From NCBI GenBank assembly GCA_046727435.1, contig JBKPCR010000426.1, positions 1 to 10,980 of the forward strand: a stretch of DNA of 10,980 nucleotides, given 5' to 3'. Below, piece by piece: positions 1 to 6,480 of the stretch. The notes below the pieces were generated by a model. The model was not told the DNA's origin. It was given only the letters and a program-made list of their open reading frames with translations, and did not search any database. A program made the translations under genes and the position numbers. The DNA is from CAVPRW01 sp046727435 [NCBI: bacterium] (GTDB lineage Bacteria > Tectomicrobia > Entotheonellia > J063). Each line of letters opens with the position of its first letter. Positions within the stretch are counted from its first letter, which is position 1.

Positions 1-1
1 G

Positions 2-64
2 CCGAACGATGATGGCACGCCCGTCTTTTGGCGCGCTGAAACCCGCGGCCGCATCCAGCCTTGA
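2..64 (+). CDS. 3' end of an unidentified gene (partial at left edge)
   Basis: An open frame enters from the left edge and stops at TGA 62-64. Its last 20 residues end in VFWRAETRGRIQP. The stop lies 18 bp before the ATG of the GTP cyclohydrolase II fusion, on the same strand, which fits an upstream member of the same operon. Too little is visible to name a family. Being open over 20 codons is weak evidence in high-GC DNA, so the case rests mainly on spacing and orientation. Confidence 0.4.
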   Translation, partial: PNDDGTPVFWRAETRGRIQP

Positions 65-82
65 GGTGGTACTTCACAGACC

Positions 83-1423
83 ATGGCCGAGCTCACCGTC
101 ACCAAGAAAACCAGCGCTCGCGTGCCGACGGCCGAGGGCGAATTCCAACTATCTATGTACACGAGCAATCTGGATGATAAGGAGCATCTCGTCCTGCTCA
201 TCGGCGATGTTACCGCTCGCCAAGATGTGCTGGTACGTGTGCACTCCGAATGTTTCACCGGCGATGTCCTGGGCTCCTTGCGCTGCGACTGTGGGGCGCA
301 ACTGCATCAGTCCATGCATATGATCGCCGAAGAAGGTCGAGGGATTCTGATTTACTTGCGCCAAGAGGGACGCGGGATCGGTATCCTCGACAAGTTGCGG
401 GCCTATAACTTCCAGGATATGGGCTATGACACCGTCGATGCCAATCTGATGGTAGGGCACAAAGCCGACGAGCGTGAGTATACGGCGGCCGCCCTCATCC
501 TCAAGGATCTGGGCGTCCTGTCGGTGCGCATGCTGACCAATAACCCCATGAAAATCGAAAGTCTGCAAGCGTTGGGTATCCCGATCAGCGCCCGCGTGCC
601 GCTGTCCCCCCACATCACCGCCGAGAATGCTGCCTACCTACGGACGAAAGTCCAGCGCATGCGGCACCTGTTGCATCTTGGCCCAACGTTTGAGACCATG
701 GGTGATCGTCTGCAGAGCCTAGAAGCCTTATCGGCGCGGGCGGCAGCGCACCACCGACGCACGGGGCGACCATTTGTCACCCTCACCTACGCCCAGAGCC
801 TGGATGGGAGCATCGCCGCTGACCCGGGCCAGCCGCTGTCCTTGAGTGGGCCGCAATCGCTGCTGTTGACCCATTACCTGCGCGCCGCCCACGACGCCAT
901 CCTGGTCGGTATCGGCACTGTGCTGGCGGACAATCCCTTGCTCAATGTGCGTCTGGTCGAGGGTAAGAACCCGCAACCGGTGATCGTGGATAGTCAACTG
1001 CGTTTCCCACTCGAAGCCAACCTACTGCGTCGGCACCCCTTGGCCCCCTGGATCGCCACCAGTGAGCAGGCCGATCGTGAGCGGCAAGGACGATTGGAAG
1101 CGGCTGGTGCTCGGGTGCTGCGCTTACCACCGACCTCGAGCGGCGCCGTTGACCTCGACGCTCTGCTGAAGCAACTGGGCGAGTGTGGGATCAGGAGCCT
1201 GATGGTGGAAGGCGGCGCCCGCATCATCACGAGCTTTCTGGCACGCCAATTAGCCAACTACCTGGTGCTCACGGTGGTGCCTCGGTTGGTCGGTGGGGTG
1301 CGCGCCGTGGGCAACCTTGGGGCGTTTGAATCAGCTCGCTTCCCCGGTCTGCGCCATATTGGCTATCAACGGCTGGGCGAAGATCTGGTCCTGTGGGGCG
1401 ATCTGGCGTGGGGCGAAGCTTAA
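83..1423 (+). CDS. GTP cyclohydrolase II fused to RibD-type reductase domain
   Basis: A 446-aa two-domain protein. Residues about 10-205 are GTP cyclohydrolase II, which opens GTP to 2,5-diamino-6-ribosylamino-4(3H)-pyrimidinone 5'-phosphate, formate and PPi. The zinc cysteines are Cys57, Cys68 and Cys70 (SECFTGDVLGSLRCDCG). Also present are LRQEGRGIG at 92-100, Tyr108, Asp129 and Arg131 (ADERE), and the LTNNPMKIE motif; spacing matches E. coli RibA with an offset of three. Residues about 230-446 are a RibD C-terminal (dihydrofolate-reductase-like) domain with LTYAQSLDGSIA (234-245), a GIGTVLADNP motif and LMVEGGARI, which would reduce the ribosyl side chain to ribityl. The RibD deaminase domain and RibB are both absent, and no later riboflavin genes follow, so a specialised pathway is more likely than housekeeping riboflavin synthesis. 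ATG 83 lies 18 bp after the upstream stop; its ribosome binding site is weak. Confidence 0.93.
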   Translation: MAELTVTKKTSARVPTAEGEFQLSMYTSNLDDKEHLVLLIGDVTARQDVLVRVHSECFTGDVLGSLRCDCGAQLHQSMHMIAEEGRGILIYLRQEGRGIGILDKLRAYNFQDMGYDTVDANLMVGHKADEREYTAAALILKDLGVLSVRMLTNNPMKIESLQALGIPISARVPLSPHITAENAAYLRTKVQRMRHLLHLGPTFETMGDRLQSLEALSARAAAHHRRTGRPFVTLTYAQSLDGSIAADPGQPLSLSGPQSLLLTHYLRAAHDAILVGIGTVLADNPLLNVRLVEGKNPQPVIVDSQLRFPLEANLLRRHPLAPWIATSEQADRERQGRLEAAGARVLRLPPTSSGAVDLDALLKQLGECGIRSLMVEGGARIITSFLARQLANYLVLTVVPRLVGGVRAVGNLGAFESARFPGLRHIGYQRLGEDLVLWGDLAWGEA

Positions 1424-2451
1424 CAGCACATGTCTTGTATTTCGCTGCACCCTATCAGGTGACGGTGCAGCAGGAGTGGCTAGTGCCTCCTGCTCCTGGC
1501 CAGGTCCTGGTGCAGACCGTCGTCTCGGCCATCAGCCCAGGCACTGAGCTGCTGATCTACCGCGGCCAGGCGCCCACGGACATGCCCATCGACGAGACCA
1601 TCACCGCCCTGCCGGGCGCTCTGACGTTTCCGCTCAAGTATGGCTATGCCGCTGTGGGGCGCGTGATCGCGGTCGGTTCACCGGCTGAGCAAGCGTGGCA
1701 GGGACGGCTGGTCTTCGCCTTTCAGCCGCATGCGAGCTATTTTCTCAGTGCTCCGACCGACCTGCATCCGGTTCCAGATTCCCTCGCACCAGAGGAGGCA
1801 GTATTCCTCCCCAATATGGAAACGGCCGTCAATTTTCTCATGGATGGGCACCCCCTCATTGGGGAGCGGGTGCTGGTGTTCGGACAAGGCGTGGTCGGGC
1901 TACTGACGACGGCTCTATTGGTGCGCACGCCGCTGTCTCGCTTAATCACCGTAGACCGCTATCCCTCCCGCCGGGAGCGCTCCCGGGAGCTGGGGGCGCA
2001 TGCCAGCCTCGATGCCGGCACGGATGATGTGCTGGCGCGCCTGCAAGCTTGCCTGCAAGACGAGCATGGCGCCCCAGGAGCAGACCTGACCTACGAGCTC
2101 TCAGGGAACTCACTGGCCCTCGATCAGGCCATCGCGGTCACCGGCTTCAACGGGCGGGTCGTGATCGGCTCCTGGTACGGTCAGAAACACGCCGATCTGA
2201 ACCTGGGTGGGCGTTTCCATCGTAGCCGCATACGCCTGATCAGCAGCCAAGTGAGCAGCATCGCGCCGGAGTGGAGCGGACGCTGGAACAAGAACCGTCG
2301 TCTGCACGTGGCCTGGGACATGCTGCAGCATGTCAGGCCAGCGCATCTCATTACTCACCGTTTCCCGCTGGAGCAGGCAAGTCAGGCCTATGCCCTGCTC
2401 GATCAGCATCCGGAGGAGGCGATCCAGGTGCTGTTCACGTATGGGGAGTAA
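1408..2451 (+). CDS. Zinc-less medium-chain dehydrogenase/reductase (MDR) family oxidoreductase
   Basis: An MDR-superfamily NAD(P)-dependent oxidoreductase of about 347 aa, resembling BchC-like and threonine-dehydrogenase-like proteins. The N-terminal GroES-like half carries SAISPGTELLIYRG. A Rossmann motif GQGVVG lies at residues 159-164 (numbered from 1408), followed by an acidic residue in ITVDRYPS. The protein contains only one cysteine (LQACLQ), so neither the catalytic zinc ligands nor the four-Cys structural zinc site of classical alcohol dehydrogenases is present. Annotation as a zinc alcohol dehydrogenase would therefore be misleading. The substrate is unknown; from its neighbours it probably acts on the pteridine/pyrimidine side chain or a sugar. 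The start is uncertain: GTG 1408 gives a family-like N-terminus, while GTG 1393 is also possible. Either overlaps the preceding gene, which suggests translational coupling. Confidence 0.85.
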   Translation: MGRSLTAHVLYFAAPYQVTVQQEWLVPPAPGQVLVQTVVSAISPGTELLIYRGQAPTDMPIDETITALPGALTFPLKYGYAAVGRVIAVGSPAEQAWQGRLVFAFQPHASYFLSAPTDLHPVPDSLAPEEAVFLPNMETAVNFLMDGHPLIGERVLVFGQGVVGLLTTALLVRTPLSRLITVDRYPSRRERSRELGAHASLDAGTDDVLARLQACLQDEHGAPGADLTYELSGNSLALDQAIAVTGFNGRVVIGSWYGQKHADLNLGGRFHRSRIRLISSQVSSIAPEWSGRWNKNRRLHVAWDMLQHVRPAHLITHRFPLEQASQAYALLDQHPEEAIQVLFTYGE

Positions 2452-2490
2452 TGACGGATCATCAGCCAAGCCGAAGAGGAGCATCGTCCG

Positions 2491-2901
2491 ATGTACAGCG
2501 TCGCTGTGAAGCGGGATTTTGTCGCCCAGCATTTTCTCATCGGTGGCGATTGGGGAGCGGAAAACGATTGGCACTCGCATCATTACCAGGTCGAAGTGCA
2601 ATTGCAGGGCCCCGCACTGGACCAGCATGGCTATCTGGTGGACATTGTCGATATCAACACCCATCTGGAAGCCCTGGTCGGCCACTATCGCGATAAAACC
2701 CTCAACGACCTGCCCGAGTTCAAAGACCTCAATCCCAGCCTCGAGCATTTTGCGCGCATCTTCTGCCAGGCGCTCTCAGAGCGCATTCAGGCGCCCAATT
2801 TGAGCGATGTCATCATTAAAATGTGGGAGAACGAGACTACCTGGGCGGCCTACCAACTGGAGCGGTCGTGCGCATCGGCCTCATCATCTACGGGAGCCTA
2901 G
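2491..2901 (+). CDS. Divergent 6-pyruvoyl-tetrahydropterin synthase/QueD-family protein
   Basis: A 136-aa T-fold protein of the PTPS/6-carboxytetrahydropterin synthase family. Zinc ligands are His14 (VAQHF), His28 and His30 (WHSHHY). The cysteine normally four residues before the HxH pair is Glu24 here. The usual DHxxLN motif reads DKTLN (68-72), so the catalytic Asp is kept and the His is Lys69. Glu85 (PSLEHFA) and Glu113 (MWENET) occupy the conserved substrate-binding positions. By family knowledge a Cys-to-Glu change marks PTPS-III enzymes, which release 6-hydroxymethyl-dihydropterin, but the His-to-Lys change is not typical of them. The reaction is therefore probably not that of PTPS or QueD. 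The ATG is preceded by AGAGGAG at about 2475-2481, a good ribosome binding site. The gene follows the dehydrogenase by 39 bp and overlaps the next gene by 34 bp. Confidence 0.88.
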   Translation: MYSVAVKRDFVAQHFLIGGDWGAENDWHSHHYQVEVQLQGPALDQHGYLVDIVDINTHLEALVGHYRDKTLNDLPEFKDLNPSLEHFARIFCQALSERIQAPNLSDVIIKMWENETTWAAYQLERSCASASSSTGA

Positions 2902-3947
2902 ACACCCTCACTGGCGGCTACCTTTATGATCGCTTGTTAGTCAAGCATCTGCGCCGCCATGGAGATCAGGTGGACATCATCTCCTTGCCCTGGCGGACCT
3001 ACGGACGCCACCTGGGAGACAACCTCTCCCTCAACCTGTATGGACGATTGCGCCACGCCCCCTTTGATGCGCTGCTGCAGGATGAGCTCAACCATCCGTC
3101 GTTGTTCTGGTTGAACCAGAGGCTGCGGCGGCATGTGCACTACCCCATCGTCACCATTGTCCACCTGCTGCGCTGCAGCGAGCCGCGGCCGGCGTGGCAC
3201 AATCGACTGTATCGCTGGGTGGAGAGGCGTTATCTTAAAGGGCTTGATGGTCTCGTGTTCAATAGCCAGACCACCCAGGTCGCGGTAGAACAGCTGGTAG
3301 GCTCCCATCGTCCTGGCGTGGTGGCTTACCCAGGCCGTGACCATCTGCCACCCACACTGACGCCGCAGCAGATCGAGGCTCGGACGCAGCAGTCTGGTGC
3401 GCTACGGATTCTCTTCGTTGGTAATCTGACGCCCGTCAAGGGGCTTCATACCTTGCTGCAGGCCCTGGGGCATGTACCGTCGGAGATGTGGTGTCTGACC
3501 GTGGTAGGAAGCTTGACGATGGACCCTGACTATGTGCACAGCATCCGCCGGCAGATCGATGCATCTGCATGGCATGACCGCGTCAGGCTGCTCGGTACGT
3601 GTCCGAATGCCGAGATAGCCACACATTTGACGCAGCATCAGGTGCTGGCTGTCCCGTCGCTCTACGAGGCGTTCGGCATCGCCTACCTAGAAGCCATGGG
3701 GTTTGGGTTGCCGGTCATCGCTTCCAGTGCCGGTGCGGCACATGAGCTGATCACTCCGGCAGAGCACGGCTTTCTCGTTGCCCCTGGAGATGCAGCCACC
3801 TTGGCGCAGCATATCTCTACGCTGCAGCACGACCGTGACTGCCTGCGGCACATGAGCCTGGCGGCATTCCGACGTGCGCAAATGCACCCGACCTGGGCTG
3901 AGTGTGCCGGGCAGGTGCGCGAGCTGTTGCAGAGTTTGGTGCGATGA
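2868..3947 (+). CDS. Glycosyltransferase, GT-B fold, family 4 type
   Basis: A 359-aa GT-B glycosyltransferase, cytoplasmic with no obvious signal peptide or membrane segment. The N-terminus MRIGLIIYGSLDTLTGGYLYD is the acceptor-side Rossmann start with a glycine-rich loop. The C-terminal domain opens at about 181 with ILFVGNLTPVKGLHTLL, and the nucleotide-sugar E-x7-E motif is Glu267...Glu275 (YEAFGIAYLEAMGFGLPVIAS). GTG 2868 was chosen because GGAG at 2859-2862 precedes it by five bases and the family N-terminus begins exactly there; GTG 2823 would add 15 poorly conserved residues. The start lies 34 bp inside the PTPS-like gene, so the two are probably translationally coupled. Donor and acceptor cannot be read from sequence. 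The context suggests that a pteridine- or pyrimidine-like product of the preceding enzymes is glycosylated, as in cyanobacterial pterin glucosides. Confidence 0.92.
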   Translation: MRIGLIIYGSLDTLTGGYLYDRLLVKHLRRHGDQVDIISLPWRTYGRHLGDNLSLNLYGRLRHAPFDALLQDELNHPSLFWLNQRLRRHVHYPIVTIVHLLRCSEPRPAWHNRLYRWVERRYLKGLDGLVFNSQTTQVAVEQLVGSHRPGVVAYPGRDHLPPTLTPQQIEARTQQSGALRILFVGNLTPVKGLHTLLQALGHVPSEMWCLTVVGSLTMDPDYVHSIRRQIDASAWHDRVRLLGTCPNAEIATHLTQHQVLAVPSLYEAFGIAYLEAMGFGLPVIASSAGAAHELITPAEHGFLVAPGDAATLAQHISTLQHDRDCLRHMSLAAFRRAQMHPTWAECAGQVRELLQSLVR

Positions 3948-3950
3948 ACC

Positions 3951-4916
3951 ATGGCAATCCCGACTACCTACCAATTCACCCGCTATCTCGCCGCCAAAAA
4001 GACCGTTGATGACCGTGCCTTGAACCAGCATGTCTGGCACAGCCTTGCCCAGGCGATATCGCCAGCGGTCCCGGACGGGCCCGTGCAGGTCCTGGAGATC
4101 GGCGCCGGCATTGGCACCATGGTGGAACGGCTCCTGGAATGGGGGTTGCTGCGTCAGGCGACCTACACCGCCATCGACGTTGACCCCGAGACGATCGCTG
4201 AAGGCCGCCAGCACCTACCAGCATGGATGACCCAGCATGGATTCACCTTGCAGGAGGAAACGGCGACGCGGCAACGCTTTGGCCGCGACGGATATGACAT
4301 CCGTGTCGAGGCCGAGACCATCGATGTGCAGCGCTTCGTCGCCCGCACCAGTGGCTGTCGGGTCTGGGATCTGGTGATCGCTCATGCGGTGCTGGACCTC
4401 CTGGATCTCTCCACCACGCTACCGGGTCTGGTGTCACTGCTGCGACCGGGTGGGCTGTGCTATTTTACCATGGCCTTCGACGGCGCCACCATTCTGCAAC
4501 CGGCGATCGACCCGGTGCTCGACGTACAGATCGAAACACTCTACCATCAGACCATGGACCTGCGGCGTATTGCCGGTCATCTTTCGGGTGACAGTTGCAC
4601 CGGGAGGCATTTATTCGGCCATCTGCGTGCAGCCGGTGTGGACATCTTGGATGCAGGCAGCTCGGACTGGGTCATCTTCGCCGGTCCCCAAGGGTATCCC
4701 GGCGACGAAGCCTATTTTCTGCACTTCATTATCCACACCATCGGCGCTGCTCTGCGAGGTCACCCAGAACTAGAGCCCTTCCGCTTGCGATCCTGGATCG
4801 CCCAACGCCACGCTCAGATCGAGGCCGGATCACTCCTGTATATCGCTCATCAGCTGGACTTCCTCGGACGTGTGCCGGTGACGCCGGTTCATGAGGATAG
4901 GGGTCGGAGCGCATGA
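3951..4916 (+). CDS. Class I SAM-dependent methyltransferase
   Basis: A 321-aa Rossmann-fold methyltransferase. Motif I is VLEIGAGIGTM from residue 47, motif II ends in the acidic AIDVD (74-78), and a motif IV-like VIAHAVLDLLDL follows, then LLRPGGLCYFTMAFDG (motif V/VI region). The C-terminal third includes LLYIAHQLDFLGR. It starts 3 bp after the glycosyltransferase stop without a clear ribosome binding site, so it probably depends on translation of the upstream gene. The acceptor is unknown. As the last intact member of the operon it may methylate the glycosylated product or a precursor. It has no membrane segments, which argues against a quinone or lipid methylase. Confidence 0.88.
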   Translation: MAIPTTYQFTRYLAAKKTVDDRALNQHVWHSLAQAISPAVPDGPVQVLEIGAGIGTMVERLLEWGLLRQATYTAIDVDPETIAEGRQHLPAWMTQHGFTLQEETATRQRFGRDGYDIRVEAETIDVQRFVARTSGCRVWDLVIAHAVLDLLDLSTTLPGLVSLLRPGGLCYFTMAFDGATILQPAIDPVLDVQIETLYHQTMDLRRIAGHLSGDSCTGRHLFGHLRAAGVDILDAGSSDWVIFAGPQGYPGDEAYFLHFIIHTIGAALRGHPELEPFRLRSWIAQRHAQIEAGSLLYIAHQLDFLGRVPVTPVHEDRGRSA

Positions 4917-5032
4917 TCGAGCGATTCGGCCGCCTTTTACCCCGGCCCTCTCTCAGTGGGAGATGGAGACAAGTGGATCTTGTCGGGATACAGATGACAG
5001 GCAACCCAGCGCTGCGGCTCAATCTCGTTTAA
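4913..5032 (+). other. Short ORF in ATGA overlap, possible stub of a lost operon gene
   Basis: ATG 4913 overlaps the methyltransferase stop in an ATGA arrangement, the usual signature of a further gene in a tightly packed operon. The frame gives only 39 codons (MIERFGRLLPRP...) before TAA at 5030-5032. From about 4937 on, the sequence is the antisense side of an ABC-ATPase remnant, so only about the first 8-10 codons can be original. This is either the broken start of a lost gene or a chance overlap. Confidence 0.3.
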
Positions 5033-5300
5033 CGGCGGGACATACTGGCGACATTCGGGCATGACATAGGGACAGCGGGGATGGAAGGCGCAGCCGCGCG
5101 GGGCGTTGAGGGGGTTAGGCACTTCTCCCATGATAGAGATGGGCTATGGCGGCGAGCGGACCGGCGGGGGGCAGCGGCAATCAGCGTGGCAGTATCCGGG
5201 TGCCTGGGGCGGCTGCATAACGCCTCCGCACTTCCGACCTCCACCAGCTTCCCCAAGTACATCACGCCCACCCGATGGCATAAGCATTCCACATGCCTGC
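4937..5300 (-). pseudogene. C-terminal remnant of oligopeptide/dipeptide ABC transporter ATPase
   Basis: On the minus strand, about 5298-5170 encodes RHV...HRVGVMYLGKLVEVG followed by RPRHPDTATLIAAAP, the segment after the H-loop in OppD/OppF/DppF ATPases. A frame change between about 5175 and 5131 leads into GEVPNPLNAPRGCAFHPRC and RWVACHLYPDK, the cysteine-containing C-terminal oligo_HPY region of the same family, ending at TAA 4937-4939. Walker A, the ABC signature and Walker B are all absent upstream of 5300. Only about the last 110-120 residues survive, in two frames, so this is a relic. Its tail SPSPTERGPG runs into a short low-complexity palindromic stretch. The intact RidA gene next door may once have been its neighbour in a peptide or amino-acid locus. 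Confidence 0.8.
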
Positions 5301-5425
5301 CTAGACGCTGCGCTCGCCGACGCCCGCCAATAGGCCAGCGGTCGAGCAAGACATGGCGCCACCATGGCTCTGTTGGCTGAGCAACAGTCTCGCACCAAGT
5401 TGCGCCCCTGGCAACAGGCAAAGAA

Positions 5426-5482
5426 CCCGAGACCCTCGGGCACATTGACACCCGCAGACCCGAGGTCTGTGCCCCGATCGGG
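5426..5482. promoter_or_regulatory. Cluster of three palindromes with alternative pairings upstream of ridA
   Basis: Three perfect inverted repeats follow each other: CCCGAG-ACC-CTCGGG (5426-5440), CAGACC-CGA-GGTCTG (5455-5469) and CCCGATCGGG (5473-5482). CTCGGG at 5435-5440 can also pair with a second CCCGAG at 5459-5464, and GGGCAC at 5438-5443 with GTGCCC at 5469-5474, so mutually exclusive folds exist. This could be an attenuator-like leader, an operator set, or a terminator of whatever lies upstream. There is no U-tract. GC-rich DNA produces some such pairings by chance. Confidence 0.4.
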
Positions 5483-5488
5483 ACGTGA

Positions 5489-5494
5489 TATACT
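5489..5494 (+). promoter_or_regulatory. Possible -10 hexamer TATACT
   Basis: TATACT lies 138 bp before the ridA-like start, directly after the palindrome cluster, in otherwise GC-rich DNA. No good -35 box is found 16-18 bp upstream, so this is a weak candidate. If it is real, the palindromes would be operators rather than part of the mRNA leader. Confidence 0.2.
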
Positions 5495-5632
5495 GCCAGG
5501 AAAAACGCGGACCATCGCTTCCACGCCAGCGAAGCAGAGCGTGGAGGTCGGCGCTGACGGCCCGCGATGTGGCAAAGCGAGCCCGCTGTGGCGATAACAT
5601 TTGCTGACCTCTTGACAGGTAAAGGGATAGCC

Positions 5633-6028
5633 ATGCCAGTAGCCCTCTTTCACATGATCGCAGGGGCGCCGCAACCGGTGGCCCCCTACAGCCACGCCGT
5701 TGAGAGCGATGGCTGGGTGTTTCTCACCGGCCAGATCCCCAACAACCCTGAAGATGACCTGAGGCCTCTGCCCGAGGGCATCGAGGCGCAGACTCGCCGC
5801 GTGCTGGACAACCTCACGCTCGTGTTGGGCGGCCTGGGGATGGGTCTAGATGTTGTGGTGAGCGTCCGGGTCTTCCTGACGCATTTCCGGCAGGACTATG
5901 CGGCGATGAATGCGGTATACGCCAGCTACTTTCCGCCAGACCGGCGACCTGCCCGCACCTGCATCGGGGTCACCGACCTCGCTCGCGAGGCCCGCATCGA
6001 AATCGACTGTATTGCCCGACGACCATAA
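5633..6028 (+). CDS. RidA/YjgF-family reactive intermediate deaminase
   Basis: A 131-aa member of the RidA/YjgF/YER057c/UK114 family. Characterised RidA proteins are cytoplasmic trimers that hydrolyse 2-aminoacrylate and related enamines/imines to ketoacids and ammonia. Family features are PVAPYSHAV with Tyr19, FLTGQIP (30-36), QTRRVLDNL (53-61), Arg108 in PARTCIGV (equivalent to the carboxylate-binding Arg105 of E. coli RidA) and Glu123 in ARIEIDCIA. ATG 5633 is preceded by AAAGGGA with suitable spacing and matches the usual family N-terminus; an in-frame ATG at 5567 would add 22 unrelated residues. The gene stands alone on this strand beside a decayed ABC ATPase, so its substrate cannot be inferred. 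The active-site residues argue for an intact canonical RidA rather than a divergent subfamily. Confidence 0.93.
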   Translation: MPVALFHMIAGAPQPVAPYSHAVESDGWVFLTGQIPNNPEDDLRPLPEGIEAQTRRVLDNLTLVLGGLGMGLDVVVSVRVFLTHFRQDYAAMNAVYASYFPPDRRPARTCIGVTDLAREARIEIDCIARRP

Positions 6029-6037
6029 ACGAGCGGC

Positions 6038-6066
6038 GGACTTTCATGCACTTACTATGAAGGTCC
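6038..6066 (+). terminator. Hairpin after ridA, terminator-like but lacking a U-tract
   Basis: GGACTTTCAT (6038-6047) pairs with ATGAAGGTCC (6057-6066) over ten base pairs with one G-T wobble and a 9-nt loop, starting 10 bp after the ridA stop. The position suits a terminator or 3' mRNA stabiliser. No T-run follows, so intrinsic termination is doubtful. Confidence 0.4.
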
Positions 6067-6225
6067 ACCGCGATCGTACATCGAGAACTGATCGCTATTT
6101 GATCTCCACTTCCTTACCGAGCGGTTTCCCTTTCAAGTCACTGTCCCAGCGGACTTGTCTCCTGGCGATTTTGCTTGCAGTGCCTGAGTTGCTCCACGAA
6201 TAGACATGGGCCGTGCTTCCGATAA

Positions 6226-6480
6226 CCTCGAGGCACCAGATCAGGTTCTCGAAACGGCCATTGGTGGTTTGATGCCGACCACGCGCAGGCTAGAAAAGCG
6301 TTTATCCAAAGAGGGGACGGTTCGATTTCTGCTTTTGAAAAGCAGATCAGTGATATTTCTCGAGCGTGGCAAAAGATCAAATTACTCTTCGCGCTCAACA
6401 TCGTGACAACGCTAGCTTCAGACGGGAAGCGCATATTACCCGTTGACTTATTTCGTAGGCTGAACGAAGACTCTGCCTAA
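6226..6480 (+). pseudogene. 5'-incomplete ORF ending in an attC site (cassette gene remnant)
   Basis: An open frame follows a stop at 6223-6225 and runs 84 codons to TAA 6478-6480. It has no ATG, GTG or TTG before about 6400, so it is unlikely to be expressed as it stands. The translated sequence includes NGHWWFDADHAQARKAF, FEKQISDISRAWQKIKLLF and RILPVDLFRRLNEDSA, which looks protein-like with good amphipathic stretches, but I do not recognise the family. Its stop codon is embedded in GCCTAAC, the R'' box of the attC site, exactly as in integron cassettes. A separate frame from ATG 6206 overlaps it and might be the original 5' end joined by a frameshift. The stretch 6067-6205 before it shows nothing I can name. 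Confidence 0.45.

Larger units (their letters stand above)
5301..5632. other. Non-coding stretch between ABC relic and ridA-like gene
   Basis: About 330 bp with no convincing coding content. Open frames on either strand here have no recognisable motifs and continue the frames of the ABC relic without ATPase features. The notable content is a cluster of GC-rich palindromes at 5426-5482 and a TATACT hexamer at 5489-5494, both described separately. TTGACA at 5612-5617 is too close to the ridA start to act as its -35 box. Confidence 0.6.

Noticed and set aside
149-613. 154-aa open frame on the minus strand
   Set aside because: It is antisense to the conserved GTP cyclohydrolase II domain; the plus-strand frame has clear catalytic motifs.
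2110-2748. 212-aa open frame on the minus strand
   Set aside because: It lies across the MDR and PTPS-like genes, both of which have family motifs on the plus strand; long antisense frames are expected at this GC content.
2823-2867. Upstream GTG start for the glycosyltransferase
   Set aside because: It adds 15 residues without family support, while GTG 2868 has GGAG at ideal spacing and the standard N-terminus.
4941-4968. Palindromic CCCTCTCTC...GGGAGATGG stretch as an intrinsic terminator for the operon
   Set aside because: Only a four-pair core (TCTC/GAGA) forms cleanly and no T-run follows, so it is too weak to annotate as a terminator.
5567-5632. N-terminal extension of RidA from ATG 5567
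   Set aside because: RidA proteins start close to MPVALFHM-like sequence, and 5633 has its own ribosome binding site.
6138-6434. 98-aa minus-strand ORF
   Set aside because: It is antisense to the frame ending in attC, has no recognised motif, and its orientation conflicts with the cassette layout.
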